A stretch of DNA of 64,000 nucleotides, taken from Oscillospiraceae bacterium (GTDB lineage Bacteria; Bacillota; Clostridia; Oscillospirales; Oscillospiraceae). The stretch is taken from contig SVMA01000006.1 of the NCBI GenBank assembly GCA_015067635.1, forward strand, positions 1-64,000, written 5' to 3'. Both the position numbers and the translations under genes were made by a program. The notes beneath the pieces were generated by a model, which did no database searches, had not been told where the DNA came from, and was given only the letters and a program-made list of their open reading frames with translations. Shown here piece by piece: positions 24,313 to 33,611 of the stretch (the first letter of the stretch is position 1; every line of letters begins with the position of its first letter).

Positions 24313-26736
24313 TCACTTAACAATCAGGTTTACCAGCTTGTTCTTGACCACAATGGTCTTGACAATGCTGCCTTCCTGTTTTTCCAAATAACGGGCAATT
24401 TTCTCATCCGCCAGTACATTGGCAATGACCGTATCGTTATCCAGATCGGCATCCATCTCCACCGTACCGCGCATTTTGCCGTTGATTTGCACCGCCATGG
24501 TGATTTCGGTGTCCTTACACTTCTCTTCAGAATATACAGGCCAATTTTCGTATGCAATCGTGGTATCGTGACCCAAAACCTGCCAGATTTCCTCGCCCAC
24601 ATGAGGGGTAATGCAGGAAATCATCTTGATAAAGCCCTCGGCATATTCTCTGGGGCAGGAACCGTTCTTGTATACCTCATTGACGAACACCATCATTTGG
24701 GCAATGGCAGTATTAAACGCCAATTCCTCAAAATCCGCGCTGACCTTCTTTACGGTCTGGTGATAAATCTTCGTCAGCTTGCCGTCATCGGTTTCGGTGA
24801 TGTTTGCTTCCTCTGTAAAGAAGTTCCACACCCGGTTGATGAACTTTCTGGCACCGGCAACGGCGGCAGTGCTCCAGGGCTTGGAAACCTCCAGCGGTCC
24901 CATGAACATTTCGTACAGGCGCAAAGTATCCGCACCGTATTCCCGCACGATATCACTGGGATTTACTACAAATTCCGGGAACCGCTTGCCCATCTTGATG
25001 CCGTTCTCACCTAAAATCATACCTTGGTGAACCAGCTTCTTGAAGGGCTCCTTCACAGGAGATACACCGGTATCATAGAGGAAGCGATTCCAAATTCTGG
25101 AATAAATCAAGTGACCGACTGCATGCTCCGGACCGCCGATATACAAATCAACCGGCATCCAATGCTCCAGCAGCTTGGGATCACAAAGCACCTTATCATT
25201 ATGCGGATCAATATAGCGCATATAGTACCAGGACGAACCGGCACTGCCGGGCATGGTAGAGGTCTCACGGGTGCCACGAATACCGTTTTGGTCGTATTTC
25301 TTCCAATCCGTCGCATTTTCCAACGGTGCCTGTCCGTTTTTGCCCTTGTAATCCTCCAGCTCCGGCAGAATCAAGGGCAGCTCTTCATCGGACAAAAAGA
25401 CTGTCTTTCCGTCCTCGGTGTAGATACACGGAACGGGCTCGCCCCAATAACGCTGACGGGCAAAGATCCACTCACGGAAATGGTAGTTGACCTTTCTTCT
25501 GGCAACACCCTTCTGCTCCAGCTTGCAGGTAATGGCTTCCTTGGCTTCCTCCACGGTCATGCCGGTAAACTCCTCGGAATTCAGAAGCTTGCAGCCCTTA
25601 CCCAGATAGTCCTGCTTTTCAAATGCCCGTTCAGATACATCCCGACCTTCAATTACCTGAATCATAGGGATATTGTGGGCAATGGCATACTCAAAGTCCC
25701 GCTGGTCGTGGCTGGGAACAGCCATAACTGCGCCTGTTCCGTAGCTTGCCAGCACAAAGTCTCCGATAAACACCGGTACTTCCTTGCCATTCACAGGATT
25801 GATCGCATATATTCCCTTCAACGGACAGCCGGACTTTGTCTTGTTCAGCTCCGTGCGGTCCATATCGCTCTTTTTTACCGCTTCATCGATGTAGGCCTTG
25901 ACTTCTTCCTTGTTTTCCACCCGATCCATAAGGCTCTCTACGATCTTGCCGTCCGGTGCCAAAACCATAAAGGTAATACCGTAGATGGTCTCAATACAGG
26001 TGGTATAGATGGAGAATTCCCCACCGCCTACAAGCTTGAAATCCACTTCCACACCGGTGGACTTACCGATCCAGTTTCGCTGGATTTCCTTGGTCGATTC
26101 CGGCCAGTCGATCTCGTTCAGACCCTCCAACAGCTTTTCGGCAAAGGCAGGCTGATCAATGACCCACTGCATCATATTCTTCTTCACAACGGGGAATCCG
26201 CCACGCTCGGACTTGCCGTCAATGACCTCATCATTGGAAAGCACGGTACCCAGTTCCTCACACCAGTTGACCGGCATTTCCACCCGTTTGGCATAACCGG
26301 CCTCATACAGCTTCTTAAAGATCCACTGAGTCCATTTGTAGAACTCCGGATCGGATGTTGCTGTCATTTTTGACCAGTCATAGTCAAAGCCCAGCTCCTT
26401 CAGCTGTCCAGAGAACGTCTTTATGTTCTCCTGTGTAAAGGCGTTGGGATGGTTTCCCGTGGAAACGGCATATTGCTCTGCCGGCAGACCAAAGGAATCG
26501 TAACCCATGGGGTGCAGAACATTGTAGCCCTGCATTCTTTTCATGCGGGACATAATATCCGTAGCCGTATAGCCCTCGGGATGGCCGGCATGCAGACCCA
26601 CACCGGAGGGATACGGGAACATATCCAAAACGTAGTATTTCGGCTTGGAGAAATCCCACACATCTGTATAGAAGGTCTTATTCTCCTCCCAGTACTTTTG
26701 CCACTTGGCCTCCACATTGCTATGTTCATAATTCAT
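24313..26736 (-). CDS. leuS: Leucyl-tRNA synthetase
   Basis: 807 aa class I synthetase. The HIGH-equivalent is PYPSGVGLHAGHPEGYT near the N-terminus. The second ATP motif reads KMGKRFPEFV instead of the textbook KMSKS, a variant I recall in many Clostridia. The CP1 editing domain (about 220-420) includes the T-rich TGAVMAVPSHDQRD segment. GAGAGGTG precedes the start. There is no T-box leader: only 27 bases separate it from rsfS. Confidence 0.98.
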   Translation of the reverse strand: MNYEHSNVEAKWQKYWEENKTFYTDVWDFSKPKYYVLDMFPYPSGVGLHAGHPEGYTATDIMSRMKRMQGYNVLHPMGYDSFGLPAEQYAVSTGNHPNAFTQENIKTFSGQLKELGFDYDWSKMTATSDPEFYKWTQWIFKKLYEAGYAKRVEMPVNWCEELGTVLSNDEVIDGKSERGGFPVVKKNMMQWVIDQPAFAEKLLEGLNEIDWPESTKEIQRNWIGKSTGVEVDFKLVGGGEFSIYTTCIETIYGITFMVLAPDGKIVESLMDRVENKEEVKAYIDEAVKKSDMDRTELNKTKSGCPLKGIYAINPVNGKEVPVFIGDFVLASYGTGAVMAVPSHDQRDFEYAIAHNIPMIQVIEGRDVSERAFEKQDYLGKGCKLLNSEEFTGMTVEEAKEAITCKLEQKGVARRKVNYHFREWIFARQRYWGEPVPCIYTEDGKTVFLSDEELPLILPELEDYKGKNGQAPLENATDWKKYDQNGIRGTRETSTMPGSAGSSWYYMRYIDPHNDKVLCDPKLLEHWMPVDLYIGGPEHAVGHLIYSRIWNRFLYDTGVSPVKEPFKKLVHQGMILGENGIKMGKRFPEFVVNPSDIVREYGADTLRLYEMFMGPLEVSKPWSTAAVAGARKFINRVWNFFTEEANITETDDGKLTKIYHQTVKKVSADFEELAFNTAIAQMMVFVNEVYKNGSCPREYAEGFIKMISCITPHVGEEIWQVLGHDTTIAYENWPVYSEEKCKDTEITMAVQINGKMRGTVEMDADLDNDTVIANVLADEKIARYLEKQEGSIVKTIVVKNKLVNLIVK

Positions 26737-26763
26737 AACAAAACACCTCTCTATAACCGAATA

Positions 26764-27126
26764 TCAATTTTCGGCAATAATCTCCTTCAAATCCACCACG
26801 GTTGCGTCTGCCCACAGACGCTCCAGATCGTAAAATTTCCGTGCTTCCTCCGTAAATACATGGACAACTACCGAACCAAAGTCCAGCAATTCCCAGGAAT
26901 TACCCCGATGACCTTCCCGACCAAGCATGGGTTCCCCCAGCTGCTCCATAACATACTCCACATTGTCGCACAAAGTCTTTACGTGGGTATTGACCGTACC
27001 GGTGCAAATCAAAAAGTAATCCGCCAGGCTGGATACCTGATTGATTTCCAAAAGCTTAATATCTATGCCCTTTTTCTCATCCAATGCCCGCGTTACTTGC
27101 AGGGCCACTTCTTTTGCAGTTAACAT
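26764..27126 (-). CDS. rsfS: Ribosomal silencing factor RsfS
   Basis: 120 aa. RsfS binds L14 on the 50S subunit and blocks 30S joining during starvation. The fold signature DYFLICTGTVNTHVKTLCD and HRGNSWELLDFGSVVVHVF is clear. The order yqeK-rsfS-leuS is a common Firmicute arrangement; five bases separate it from yqeK. Confidence 0.96.
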   Translation of the reverse strand: MLTAKEVALQVTRALDEKKGIDIKLLEINQVSSLADYFLICTGTVNTHVKTLCDNVEYVMEQLGEPMLGREGHRGNSWELLDFGSVVVHVFTEEARKFYDLERLWADATVVDLKEIIAEN

Positions 27127-27131
27127 GATCC

Positions 27132-27791
27132 TTATCCTTTCTCATTCAGCCAGGCCAGTGCCTCCCGGGATTCCGGAGAAATCTCACTGCCCTGCAGATT
27201 CAATAAATCCAGGGTCATAGTCAACCCCAGCTTCAATGCAGCATCCAAATCGGTAAATGCCAATTCCCTCAGCTTTTCCACGCCCGAAAAAGCACGGTTT
27301 GGCTCGATATAATCTGCCACATAAATAATCTTTTCCAAAAGCTTCATATTCGCTTTTCCGGTAGTATGATGGCGAATCGCCTGTACCACTGCTTCCTCTT
27401 CCCCAAATAACCGTTGTGCCACCAGCGAGCCGGTAAGTGCATGGAGCGTCTTGGGGTTTTTCTGCTGAAAAGCATTTAGAATGATACCATACTCCCCAGC
27501 CAATGTCAATTGCCGCTGCCCATCCAGGGCCTTGGTAATGTCGTGAAGCAATCCGGCACGGGCGGCATCTGTTTCATCTGCTCCCCAATGCCTTGCCAGC
27601 GCCACAGCCGTATCCCGACACCCTAGCACATGGGCGATGCGACCGGGTTTCACCAAACAGCAAACGACCTGCTGCAATTTTTCCATGGGTAATTGCCGGA
27701 AATCTGCATTCAGCTGGCAGCATCCGGTTTCTTCCATATAGGAAGCCAACGTTGGCGGACAGGAATAACCCTCTGTACGGCTTGTACCCAT
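27132..27791 (-). CDS. yqeK: YqeK-type HD hydrolase carrying a NadD C-terminal remnant
   Basis: 219 aa. The HD domain holds RIAHVLGC, LLHDITK and the IRHHTTG and YVADYIEPNR metal ligands of YqeK, a symmetrical Ap4A hydrolase. In relatives nadD precedes yqeK or is fused to it. Here no NadD domain exists, yet the first 30 residues (YSCPPTLASYMEETG) resemble the C-terminal YLPPxVxxYIxxxG end of NadD, so the gene looks like a shortened fusion. ATG 27791 follows AAAGGGG; another ATG at 27821 has a weaker site. Confidence 0.85.
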   Translation of the reverse strand: MGTSRTEGYSCPPTLASYMEETGCCQLNADFRQLPMEKLQQVVCCLVKPGRIAHVLGCRDTAVALARHWGADETDAARAGLLHDITKALDGQRQLTLAGEYGIILNAFQQKNPKTLHALTGSLVAQRLFGEEEAVVQAIRHHTTGKANMKLLEKIIYVADYIEPNRAFSGVEKLRELAFTDLDAALKLGLTMTLDLLNLQGSEISPESREALAWLNEKG

Positions 27792-27836
27792 GACAAACTT
27801 CCCCTTTCCACAATTACCCATGATACTCTTTAATTG

Positions 27837-28307
27837 TTAATTTTCTCCACGCAGCTGTTTTTCGCGACTGCGCTCAATGGACTTTTCAATCGCCTGCTGA
27901 CGGAAATACTGATTGCGTTGCTCCCGTACCTGCTTTGCAGCCTGCCGACGGGCGCGGATTCCCTTACGCACCGGATCTTTCTTGGCGGTCGGTGTTGCTT
28001 TCCGCTTTGCCCGACCGGTTTGATTCCGTTCCTCCTGACATTTTTCGCTGAAGCGATAAATAACAAATTTCGTGCCGATGACTGCCACACCGTCAGCACC
28101 GGTAGCCGCGCAGATCTCGTCACTGACCTCTCTGGGGGTCATCATTGCACCCTCCAGCACCTTGCCTTTGACCAATTCCCGTGCGGTCAACAGATTCTCT
28201 GCTTCCGCAATAACGGTTTCCGTTACACCGCTTTTACCTACCATCAACGTAGTATCCAAGTCATTTGCCTGGGCACGAAGCTCTGCTCTTTCCTTACTGG
28301 TCAGCAT
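27837..28307 (-). CDS. yhbY: YhbY family RNA-binding protein with basic tail
   Basis: 156 aa. The CRS1-YhbY domain (1-95) shows LTSKERAELRAQANDLD and the GxxG-type loop VGKSGVTE, and is linked to 50S subunit assembly in relatives. The remaining 60 residues are a lysine/arginine-rich extension (KRKATPTAKKD, RARRQAAKQVREQRN) not found in short YhbY proteins. Its start overlaps the end of the XTP pyrophosphatase gene by 14 bases. Confidence 0.92.
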   Translation of the reverse strand: MLTSKERAELRAQANDLDTTLMVGKSGVTETVIAEAENLLTARELVKGKVLEGAMMTPREVSDEICAATGADGVAVIGTKFVIYRFSEKCQEERNQTGRAKRKATPTAKKDPVRKGIRARRQAAKQVREQRNQYFRQQAIEKSIERSREKQLRGEN

Positions 28308-28899
28308 ATCCTGCCTCCTTCATTTTATCATAAAACACATGCAATGCTCTTGCCCGATGAGAAACCTGATTCTTCTCCTCCGGGCTTAATTCCGCCGTTG
28401 TCTTGCCCAAGGGCGGATAGAAAAATATCGGATCATATCCAAAGCCGTTCTTTCCCTTTGCTTTCCGCAGCAATTCCCCGTGGATTTCTCCCCGGGCCTG
28501 AATGATTTGACCGTTGGGATGCACAAAGGTGATCACGCAGACAAATTTTGCCTGCCGCTGACCGTCAGGAACTTCTTCCATATTTTTCAGCAACAGCTGC
28601 AATCTGCCCCAATCATCCAAAGAATCATCAAAGCCGTATCGGGCAGAATAAATTCCCGGTGCTCCATTAAGCGCTTCCACGGCAATACCGGAATCGTCTG
28701 CCAACGCCGGAAGGCCTGTGGCCTTCATGACAGCCTCCGCTTTCAAGAGAGAATTCTCTTCAAAGGTCGAGCCGGTCTCTTCCACGTCAATGTCCACGCC
28801 CAGCTGGGATTGCAGTACCAATTCAAATCCGAACTTTTCCGTAATTCGGCTGATTTCTGTCAGCTTGTGCTGGTTCTTGCTTGCTAAAACGACCTTCAT
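28294..28899 (-). CDS. rdgB: XTP/dITP non-canonical purine pyrophosphatase
   Basis: 201 aa, Ham1/RdgB family, which hydrolyses ITP, dITP and XTP to monophosphates and keeps deaminated purines out of DNA and RNA. The start VVLASKNQHKLTEI, the mid motif TFEENSLLKAEAV, ADDSGIAVEALNGAPGIYSARY and GFGYDPIF are diagnostic. It lies nine bases after ftsY. Confidence 0.97.
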   Translation of the reverse strand: MKVVLASKNQHKLTEISRITEKFGFELVLQSQLGVDIDVEETGSTFEENSLLKAEAVMKATGLPALADDSGIAVEALNGAPGIYSARYGFDDSLDDWGRLQLLLKNMEEVPDGQRQAKFVCVITFVHPNGQIIQARGEIHGELLRKAKGKNGFGYDPIFFYPPLGKTTAELSPEEKNQVSHRARALHVFYDKMKEAGYADQ

Positions 28900-28908
28900 T
28901 TCCGTTCC

Positions 28909-29814
28909 TCACAAAAGTGCATCCACAAAATCCTGTGCCGCAAAGGGCATCAAATCGTCTGCCTTTTCCCCAACGCCGATAAATTTCACCGGAATCTGCA
29001 GCGCATCCGCAACTGCAATCACAATGCCACCCTTGGCTGTTCCGTCCAGCTTGGTCAAGGCAATGGCTGTTACGCCGGCAATCTCCTTAAACTGTTTCGC
29101 CTGAATTAGGCCGTTCTGACCGGTAGTGCCATCCAGCACCAGCAGAACCTCCCGGGACGCGTCAGGTAGCTCCCGTTCCACAATACGGCTGATTTTATTC
29201 AACTCATTCATCAGATTTTGTTTGTTGTGAAGCCGTCCGGCTGTATCGATGAGAATTACGTCGGACTTTCTTGCCTTGGCTGCCTGAATGCCGTCAAACA
29301 CCACGGATGCCGGATCAGCACCTTCATGCTGCCGCACGATATCCGCGCCGCTTCGGTCTGCCCAGATTTCCAACTGATCTGCCGCCGCAGCACGGAAGGT
29401 ATCTCCCGCCACCAGCATAACTTTTTTTCCCTGTTCCCCCAGCTGGTTGGCAATCTTTCCAATGGTGGTAGTCTTTCCCACTCCGTTAACACCGATCACC
29501 AGGATTACAGAAGGCTGGGTGTCCAGTTTTAAGGCCGTGTCTCCCACGTTCAGCATTTCCACCAATATATCCTTCAGCGCCGTCTTGGCTTCCTCTGTGG
29601 TTTTGTAATGCTGCTCACGCACTACCCTGCGCAGGCGGTCTGTTGCCTTGATTGCAGTTTCCACGCCCAGATCCGCCAGGATCAGGCTTTCCTCCAGCTC
29701 ATCATAGAAATCGTCATCGATCTCGCTAAAACCGGAAAAGACATTGCCCAGAGTGTTGCTCAGTGCATCTCTGGTCTTTGCCATGCCGGACTTTATCTTA
29801 TCAAAAAAACCCAT
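28909..29814 (-). CDS. ftsY: Signal recognition particle receptor FtsY
   Basis: 301 aa SRP GTPase that docks nascent membrane proteins to the translocon. A short N-domain begins the protein directly, without the long acidic A-domain of proteobacteria. The G-domain has G1 GVNGVGKTT, DTFRAAA, DTAGR and TKLDGTAKGG. It follows smc with a ten-base gap, the usual smc-ftsY pair; the rnc gene that often precedes smc is absent. Confidence 0.98.
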   Translation of the reverse strand: MGFFDKIKSGMAKTRDALSNTLGNVFSGFSEIDDDFYDELEESLILADLGVETAIKATDRLRRVVREQHYKTTEEAKTALKDILVEMLNVGDTALKLDTQPSVILVIGVNGVGKTTTIGKIANQLGEQGKKVMLVAGDTFRAAAADQLEIWADRSGADIVRQHEGADPASVVFDGIQAAKARKSDVILIDTAGRLHNKQNLMNELNKISRIVERELPDASREVLLVLDGTTGQNGLIQAKQFKEIAGVTAIALTKLDGTAKGGIVIAVADALQIPVKFIGVGEKADDLMPFAAQDFVDALL

Positions 29815-29824
29815 GCTAACTCCT

Positions 29825-32800
29825 TTATTCCACTATTCCCAGATATTCTTCCATCTGGTTCAGATCCAATCTCAGCAGTTTGGAAACACCCTGCTCCTGC
29901 ATGGTCACACCGTAAAGTACATCGGAAGCCTCCATGGTTCCGCGACGGTGCGTAATGACAATAAACTGAGTCTTTTTGCTGAGATTATGCAGATAAGACG
30001 CAAAACGTTCCACATTCCGGTCATCCAATGCCGCATCGATTTCGTCCAACAGACAGAAGGGCGTGGGACGAACCTTCAAAATGGAGAAATACAGTGCGGT
30101 TGCAACAAAGGCCTTCTCACCGCCGGACAGCAGGGTGATGGTTTTCACCTGTTTTCCGGGAGGCTGTACTCGAATCTCAATGCCACAGGTCAACGGCTCC
30201 TCCGGATCCTCCAAAATCAGCTGACCACTGCCGCCGCCAAACATTTCCGCGAACACTTCTCCGAAATAGCGGTTGATCTTTGCAAACTCCTCCACGAAAA
30301 TGATGGTCATTTCCTTGATGATATCCCGGATAATGCTTTCCAGTTCCCGTTTTGAGGTCAATACATCGTCCCGTTGCTCTGTTAAGTAGGAATACCGTTC
30401 GTTTACACGGGCATATTCTTCAATGGCACCCAGATTGGGCGTGCCCAACAGAGCAATTTTTCGCTTCAGCTCGGAAATTTTCCGATTGCCTGCCGTAACG
30501 GATTCGATTTCACCCCGATGCTCCTGTGCTGTACCGGGTGTCAGCTCGTAGGAATCCCACAGCTTATCAATGATCTGCTTTTCTTCCATGGAAGTCGTGA
30601 TCTTTTTCTGTTCCAACAAAGCACAGGCACGCTCCATGGTGAGAATGTCTTTGTTTTTCTCCTGACTCTCACGCTCTCCACGGGTCTTAGTAGCCTCTGC
30701 CTCATTGCGCTGGGTCATGACCGTCTGCAGAACCTGACGCTGAACCTGAGTATCCGCATCATTTTCCGCCTGACGCCGACGAAGCACCTCGATCTCGCCT
30801 TCCAAACGCTTTGTTTCTTCTGCAATGGTCTGGATCACCGCTTGCTTGTTGGCTCTGTCGCCTGCCATTGCATTGCGCAGAGACTGCATATCCTCAATAT
30901 GTGCCAGCGCCGTTGCCTTCTCGGCATCCAATGCTGCCGCAGCTGTGCGCAGAAGGGTCATTTCCTCCGTCAAAGCATTGGTCTGCTCCGCCGCTTCGAT
31001 CTGACTTCCCTCCAAATTGGCAATGGTTGCGCGCACTGCGGCAAGCTCCGCAGTGTACACCTGAATTTTTGCCTGATTGGCCGCATAACGCTCCCGATCC
31101 AACTGCTGACGCTGCTCCAGGGCATCCATTTCCCGCTGTGCCGAGGTGATCGCCTCAGTGATGGCATTCAGCAGAATCTCATGCTGTTTTTCCTCACCTT
31201 GCAGGCGCAGGACCTGATCCTGCGCTTCCCGCAGCTGATCCTTGGCTGCGTTGATTTGGAACTCCACCTGATCTGCCTGACGCTGAGCCTCCTGCAGCTG
31301 TTCTTCCGTTTCCAGTTTTTCCGTCTCCAGCTGCTTTTCCTGCTCGGTCAGCTTAGCCAATTCATTGGCACGGGAAAGAATACCTGCTTCCTTATTGGTA
31401 GAGCCGCCGGCCATAGAGCCGCCGGGATTCATAACCTGACCGTCCAACGTGACGATCTTAAACCGATGGCTGTACTTTCCTGCCATGGCAATCGCCGCAT
31501 CCATATCCTGCACCAGGACGGTACGGGCCAACAGGGAATCCAACACACCCCGGTACTCTGCCTTGCAGCTTACTAGCTCCGAGGCGATTCCGACAAAACC
31601 GCGGCATTTGTCCAATCCGCTTTCATTCAGCTTTTTCCCTTGGATGGTGGTCAGGGGCAAAAAGGTTGCACGACCACCGTCGGTACGCTTCAGATAAGAG
31701 ATTGCCGCCTTGCCGTCCTGCTCCGTACCCACAACGATCTGCTGCATAGCCGGTCCCAGGGCAATTTCAATGGCAACGGCATATTCATTTTCTGTCCGGA
31801 TCAATCGGGAAACCGGTCCGTGAATACCCCGCAGACCACCCCTTTGGGTTTCCTGCATCACGGCCTTTACGGACTTGTTATAGCTGTCAAAATCCCGTTC
31901 CATGGCACGGAACACCCGCACCTTAGCGGAAACAGCATCCAATTTCGTTGTCTGCTCCCGCAGCTTCTGTGCAAGCTCGTCCCGGCGTTTGATCCGGGTT
32001 TCCTGACGCAATGCATAACCGGAAATGGTGTTTTCCGCCGCCATTGCATCGTCCTGTGCTTGACGCAGTTCCTTGCGGCAGGCATCCAATTTTTCCTGTG
32101 CCTGGGCCCGACGCTCTCCGCCGGACTGCAAATCGCTCTTGAGAATCTCACTGCGCTGCGCTGTCTGTGCCATGCTTTCATCCAAGCCGCGGATATCACC
32201 TTCCCGACCTGCAATATCTGCAGACAGACTGGCTTCCTTTCCGCGCAGCTCCAAAAATTGACGGGTCAATCCTTGGGCATTGGCAGCCATTGCTGTCAGC
32301 TGCTGCTGTAAAGCATCAGCTGTCTGCTTTTTCTCCTCCAGCTCCTGTTCAATGGCTGCAACCCGTTCTTTTGCCTGCTCAATTTGTGAAACGATACCGC
32401 CACTGCGATCCTCTTCCCCACGCAGTTCCTCTTCGATACGGGCAATATTCCCATCGTTATTCTCAATATTTCCGCGAAGAACTGCCATCTGTCCGTCCAG
32501 CTGCTGATGATTGGCTTCCAGCATATTGACCTTCAGGCGAATGGTCTCCAGTTCTCCGTCCTTTTGGCGCAATACTTCTGACAAATCCTCAGACTGGGCA
32601 TAGAGCTTATCCAGATCATCATGGGCCTGCTGCAGCACAAAGGAAGCAGAAGCATAATCCTCTTCCGCTTTTTTTGCAGCCGCAGACAGCTTTTCCAGGG
32701 TATCCAGCCAAACAGCCACCTCTACACCCTGCAGTTCATCCTTCAGCTCCAGATATTTCTTTGCTTTTTCGGATTGCTCCTTCAGCGGCTCCAACTGCAG

Positions 32801-33397
32801 CTCCAGCTCAGAAACCTTGTCTCCGATACGCAGCAAATTATCTTCTGTGTGGGCAAGCTTTCTTTCCGTTTCTTCCTTGCGATGGCGATATTTGGAAATA
32901 CCTGCTGCCTCTTCAAAGATCTCACGGCGGTCTGCACTCTTAAGAGACAGAATTTCATCAATACGACCCTGTCCGATATTAGAGTATCCCTCTCTGCCCA
33001 GACCGGTATCCATAAACATCTCGTTGATGTCACGCAGTCTGGCTGACTGGCGGTTAATGTAATACTCGCTGTCACCGCTGCGGTAATACCGACGGGTGAT
33101 CATCACATCATCCGCGTCATAGGGCAGTGCACGGTCCGTATTGTCCAGTGTCAGCGTTGCTTCTGCAAAGCCGACTGCAGACCGCTTCTGTGTGCCTCCA
33201 AATATGACATCCTCCATCTTGGCGCCACGGAGCGTCTTACTGCTCTGCTCGCCCATAACCCAAAGGATGGCATCGGAAATATTCGATTTGCCGGAGCCGT
33301 TCGGTCCGACGATGGCAGTAATATCATCGCCAAAACGAATCAGGGTCTTATCCGGAAAGGACTTAAATCCTTGCACTTCCAAGCTTTTAAGATACAT
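29825..33397 (-). CDS. smc: Chromosome segregation ATPase SMC
   Basis: 1190 aa. The N-terminal Walker A is GPNGSGKSN, followed by the long coiled coil (about 170-500), a hinge (about 510-670, GIHGPVSRLI to AGGSTNKEAG), the return coiled coil, and the C-terminal signature LSGGEKAFVATAL with Walker B FCLLDEIDAALDD. SMC forms the condensin-like ring with ScpA and ScpB, which are not in this window. ATG 33397 with GGAGGG is preferred over an upstream start. Confidence 0.98.
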   Translation of the reverse strand: MYLKSLEVQGFKSFPDKTLIRFGDDITAIVGPNGSGKSNISDAILWVMGEQSSKTLRGAKMEDVIFGGTQKRSAVGFAEATLTLDNTDRALPYDADDVMITRRYYRSGDSEYYINRQSARLRDINEMFMDTGLGREGYSNIGQGRIDEILSLKSADRREIFEEAAGISKYRHRKEETERKLAHTEDNLLRIGDKVSELELQLEPLKEQSEKAKKYLELKDELQGVEVAVWLDTLEKLSAAAKKAEEDYASASFVLQQAHDDLDKLYAQSEDLSEVLRQKDGELETIRLKVNMLEANHQQLDGQMAVLRGNIENNDGNIARIEEELRGEEDRSGGIVSQIEQAKERVAAIEQELEEKKQTADALQQQLTAMAANAQGLTRQFLELRGKEASLSADIAGREGDIRGLDESMAQTAQRSEILKSDLQSGGERRAQAQEKLDACRKELRQAQDDAMAAENTISGYALRQETRIKRRDELAQKLREQTTKLDAVSAKVRVFRAMERDFDSYNKSVKAVMQETQRGGLRGIHGPVSRLIRTENEYAVAIEIALGPAMQQIVVGTEQDGKAAISYLKRTDGGRATFLPLTTIQGKKLNESGLDKCRGFVGIASELVSCKAEYRGVLDSLLARTVLVQDMDAAIAMAGKYSHRFKIVTLDGQVMNPGGSMAGGSTNKEAGILSRANELAKLTEQEKQLETEKLETEEQLQEAQRQADQVEFQINAAKDQLREAQDQVLRLQGEEKQHEILLNAITEAITSAQREMDALEQRQQLDRERYAANQAKIQVYTAELAAVRATIANLEGSQIEAAEQTNALTEEMTLLRTAAAALDAEKATALAHIEDMQSLRNAMAGDRANKQAVIQTIAEETKRLEGEIEVLRRRQAENDADTQVQRQVLQTVMTQRNEAEATKTRGERESQEKNKDILTMERACALLEQKKITTSMEEKQIIDKLWDSYELTPGTAQEHRGEIESVTAGNRKISELKRKIALLGTPNLGAIEEYARVNERYSYLTEQRDDVLTSKRELESIIRDIIKEMTIIFVEEFAKINRYFGEVFAEMFGGGSGQLILEDPEEPLTCGIEIRVQPPGKQVKTITLLSGGEKAFVATALYFSILKVRPTPFCLLDEIDAALDDRNVERFASYLHNLSKKTQFIVITHRRGTMEASDVLYGVTMQEQGVSKLLRLDLNQMEEYLGIVE

Positions 33398-33493
33398 GTG
33401 CCCTCCGCTGCTTAGATATTCGCCGGACATACGAAAAGCCACATTTTTTTCGTACGGAATGGCAAAATATCCTCATTTTTGATAATTCAGTTT

Positions 33494-33522
33494 ATTGTAG
33501 CATATTCCCAACTGTTTTTCAA
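33494..33522 (-). promoter_or_regulatory. smc-ftsY operon promoter
   Basis: On the minus strand TTGAAA (33517-33522), 17-base spacer, TACAAT (33494-33499). The leader to the smc start is about 95 bases. Confidence 0.7.
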
Positions 33523-33611
33523 GTTTTTTCGTGTTGAAACAGCCCGAAAATTCTGTATTTCATACATAGAAAAGAAACTGCGCATACTATCCTCATATGG
33601 AGGTATTGCCC

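Noticed and set aside
24313..26736. Defective LeuRS because KMSKS reads KMGKR
   Set aside because: The surrounding RFPEFVVNPSDIV context is shared by many functional clostridial LeuRS, so this is a normal variant.
26737..26763. T-box leader for leuS
   Set aside because: The gap to rsfS is 27 bases, far too short for a T-box.
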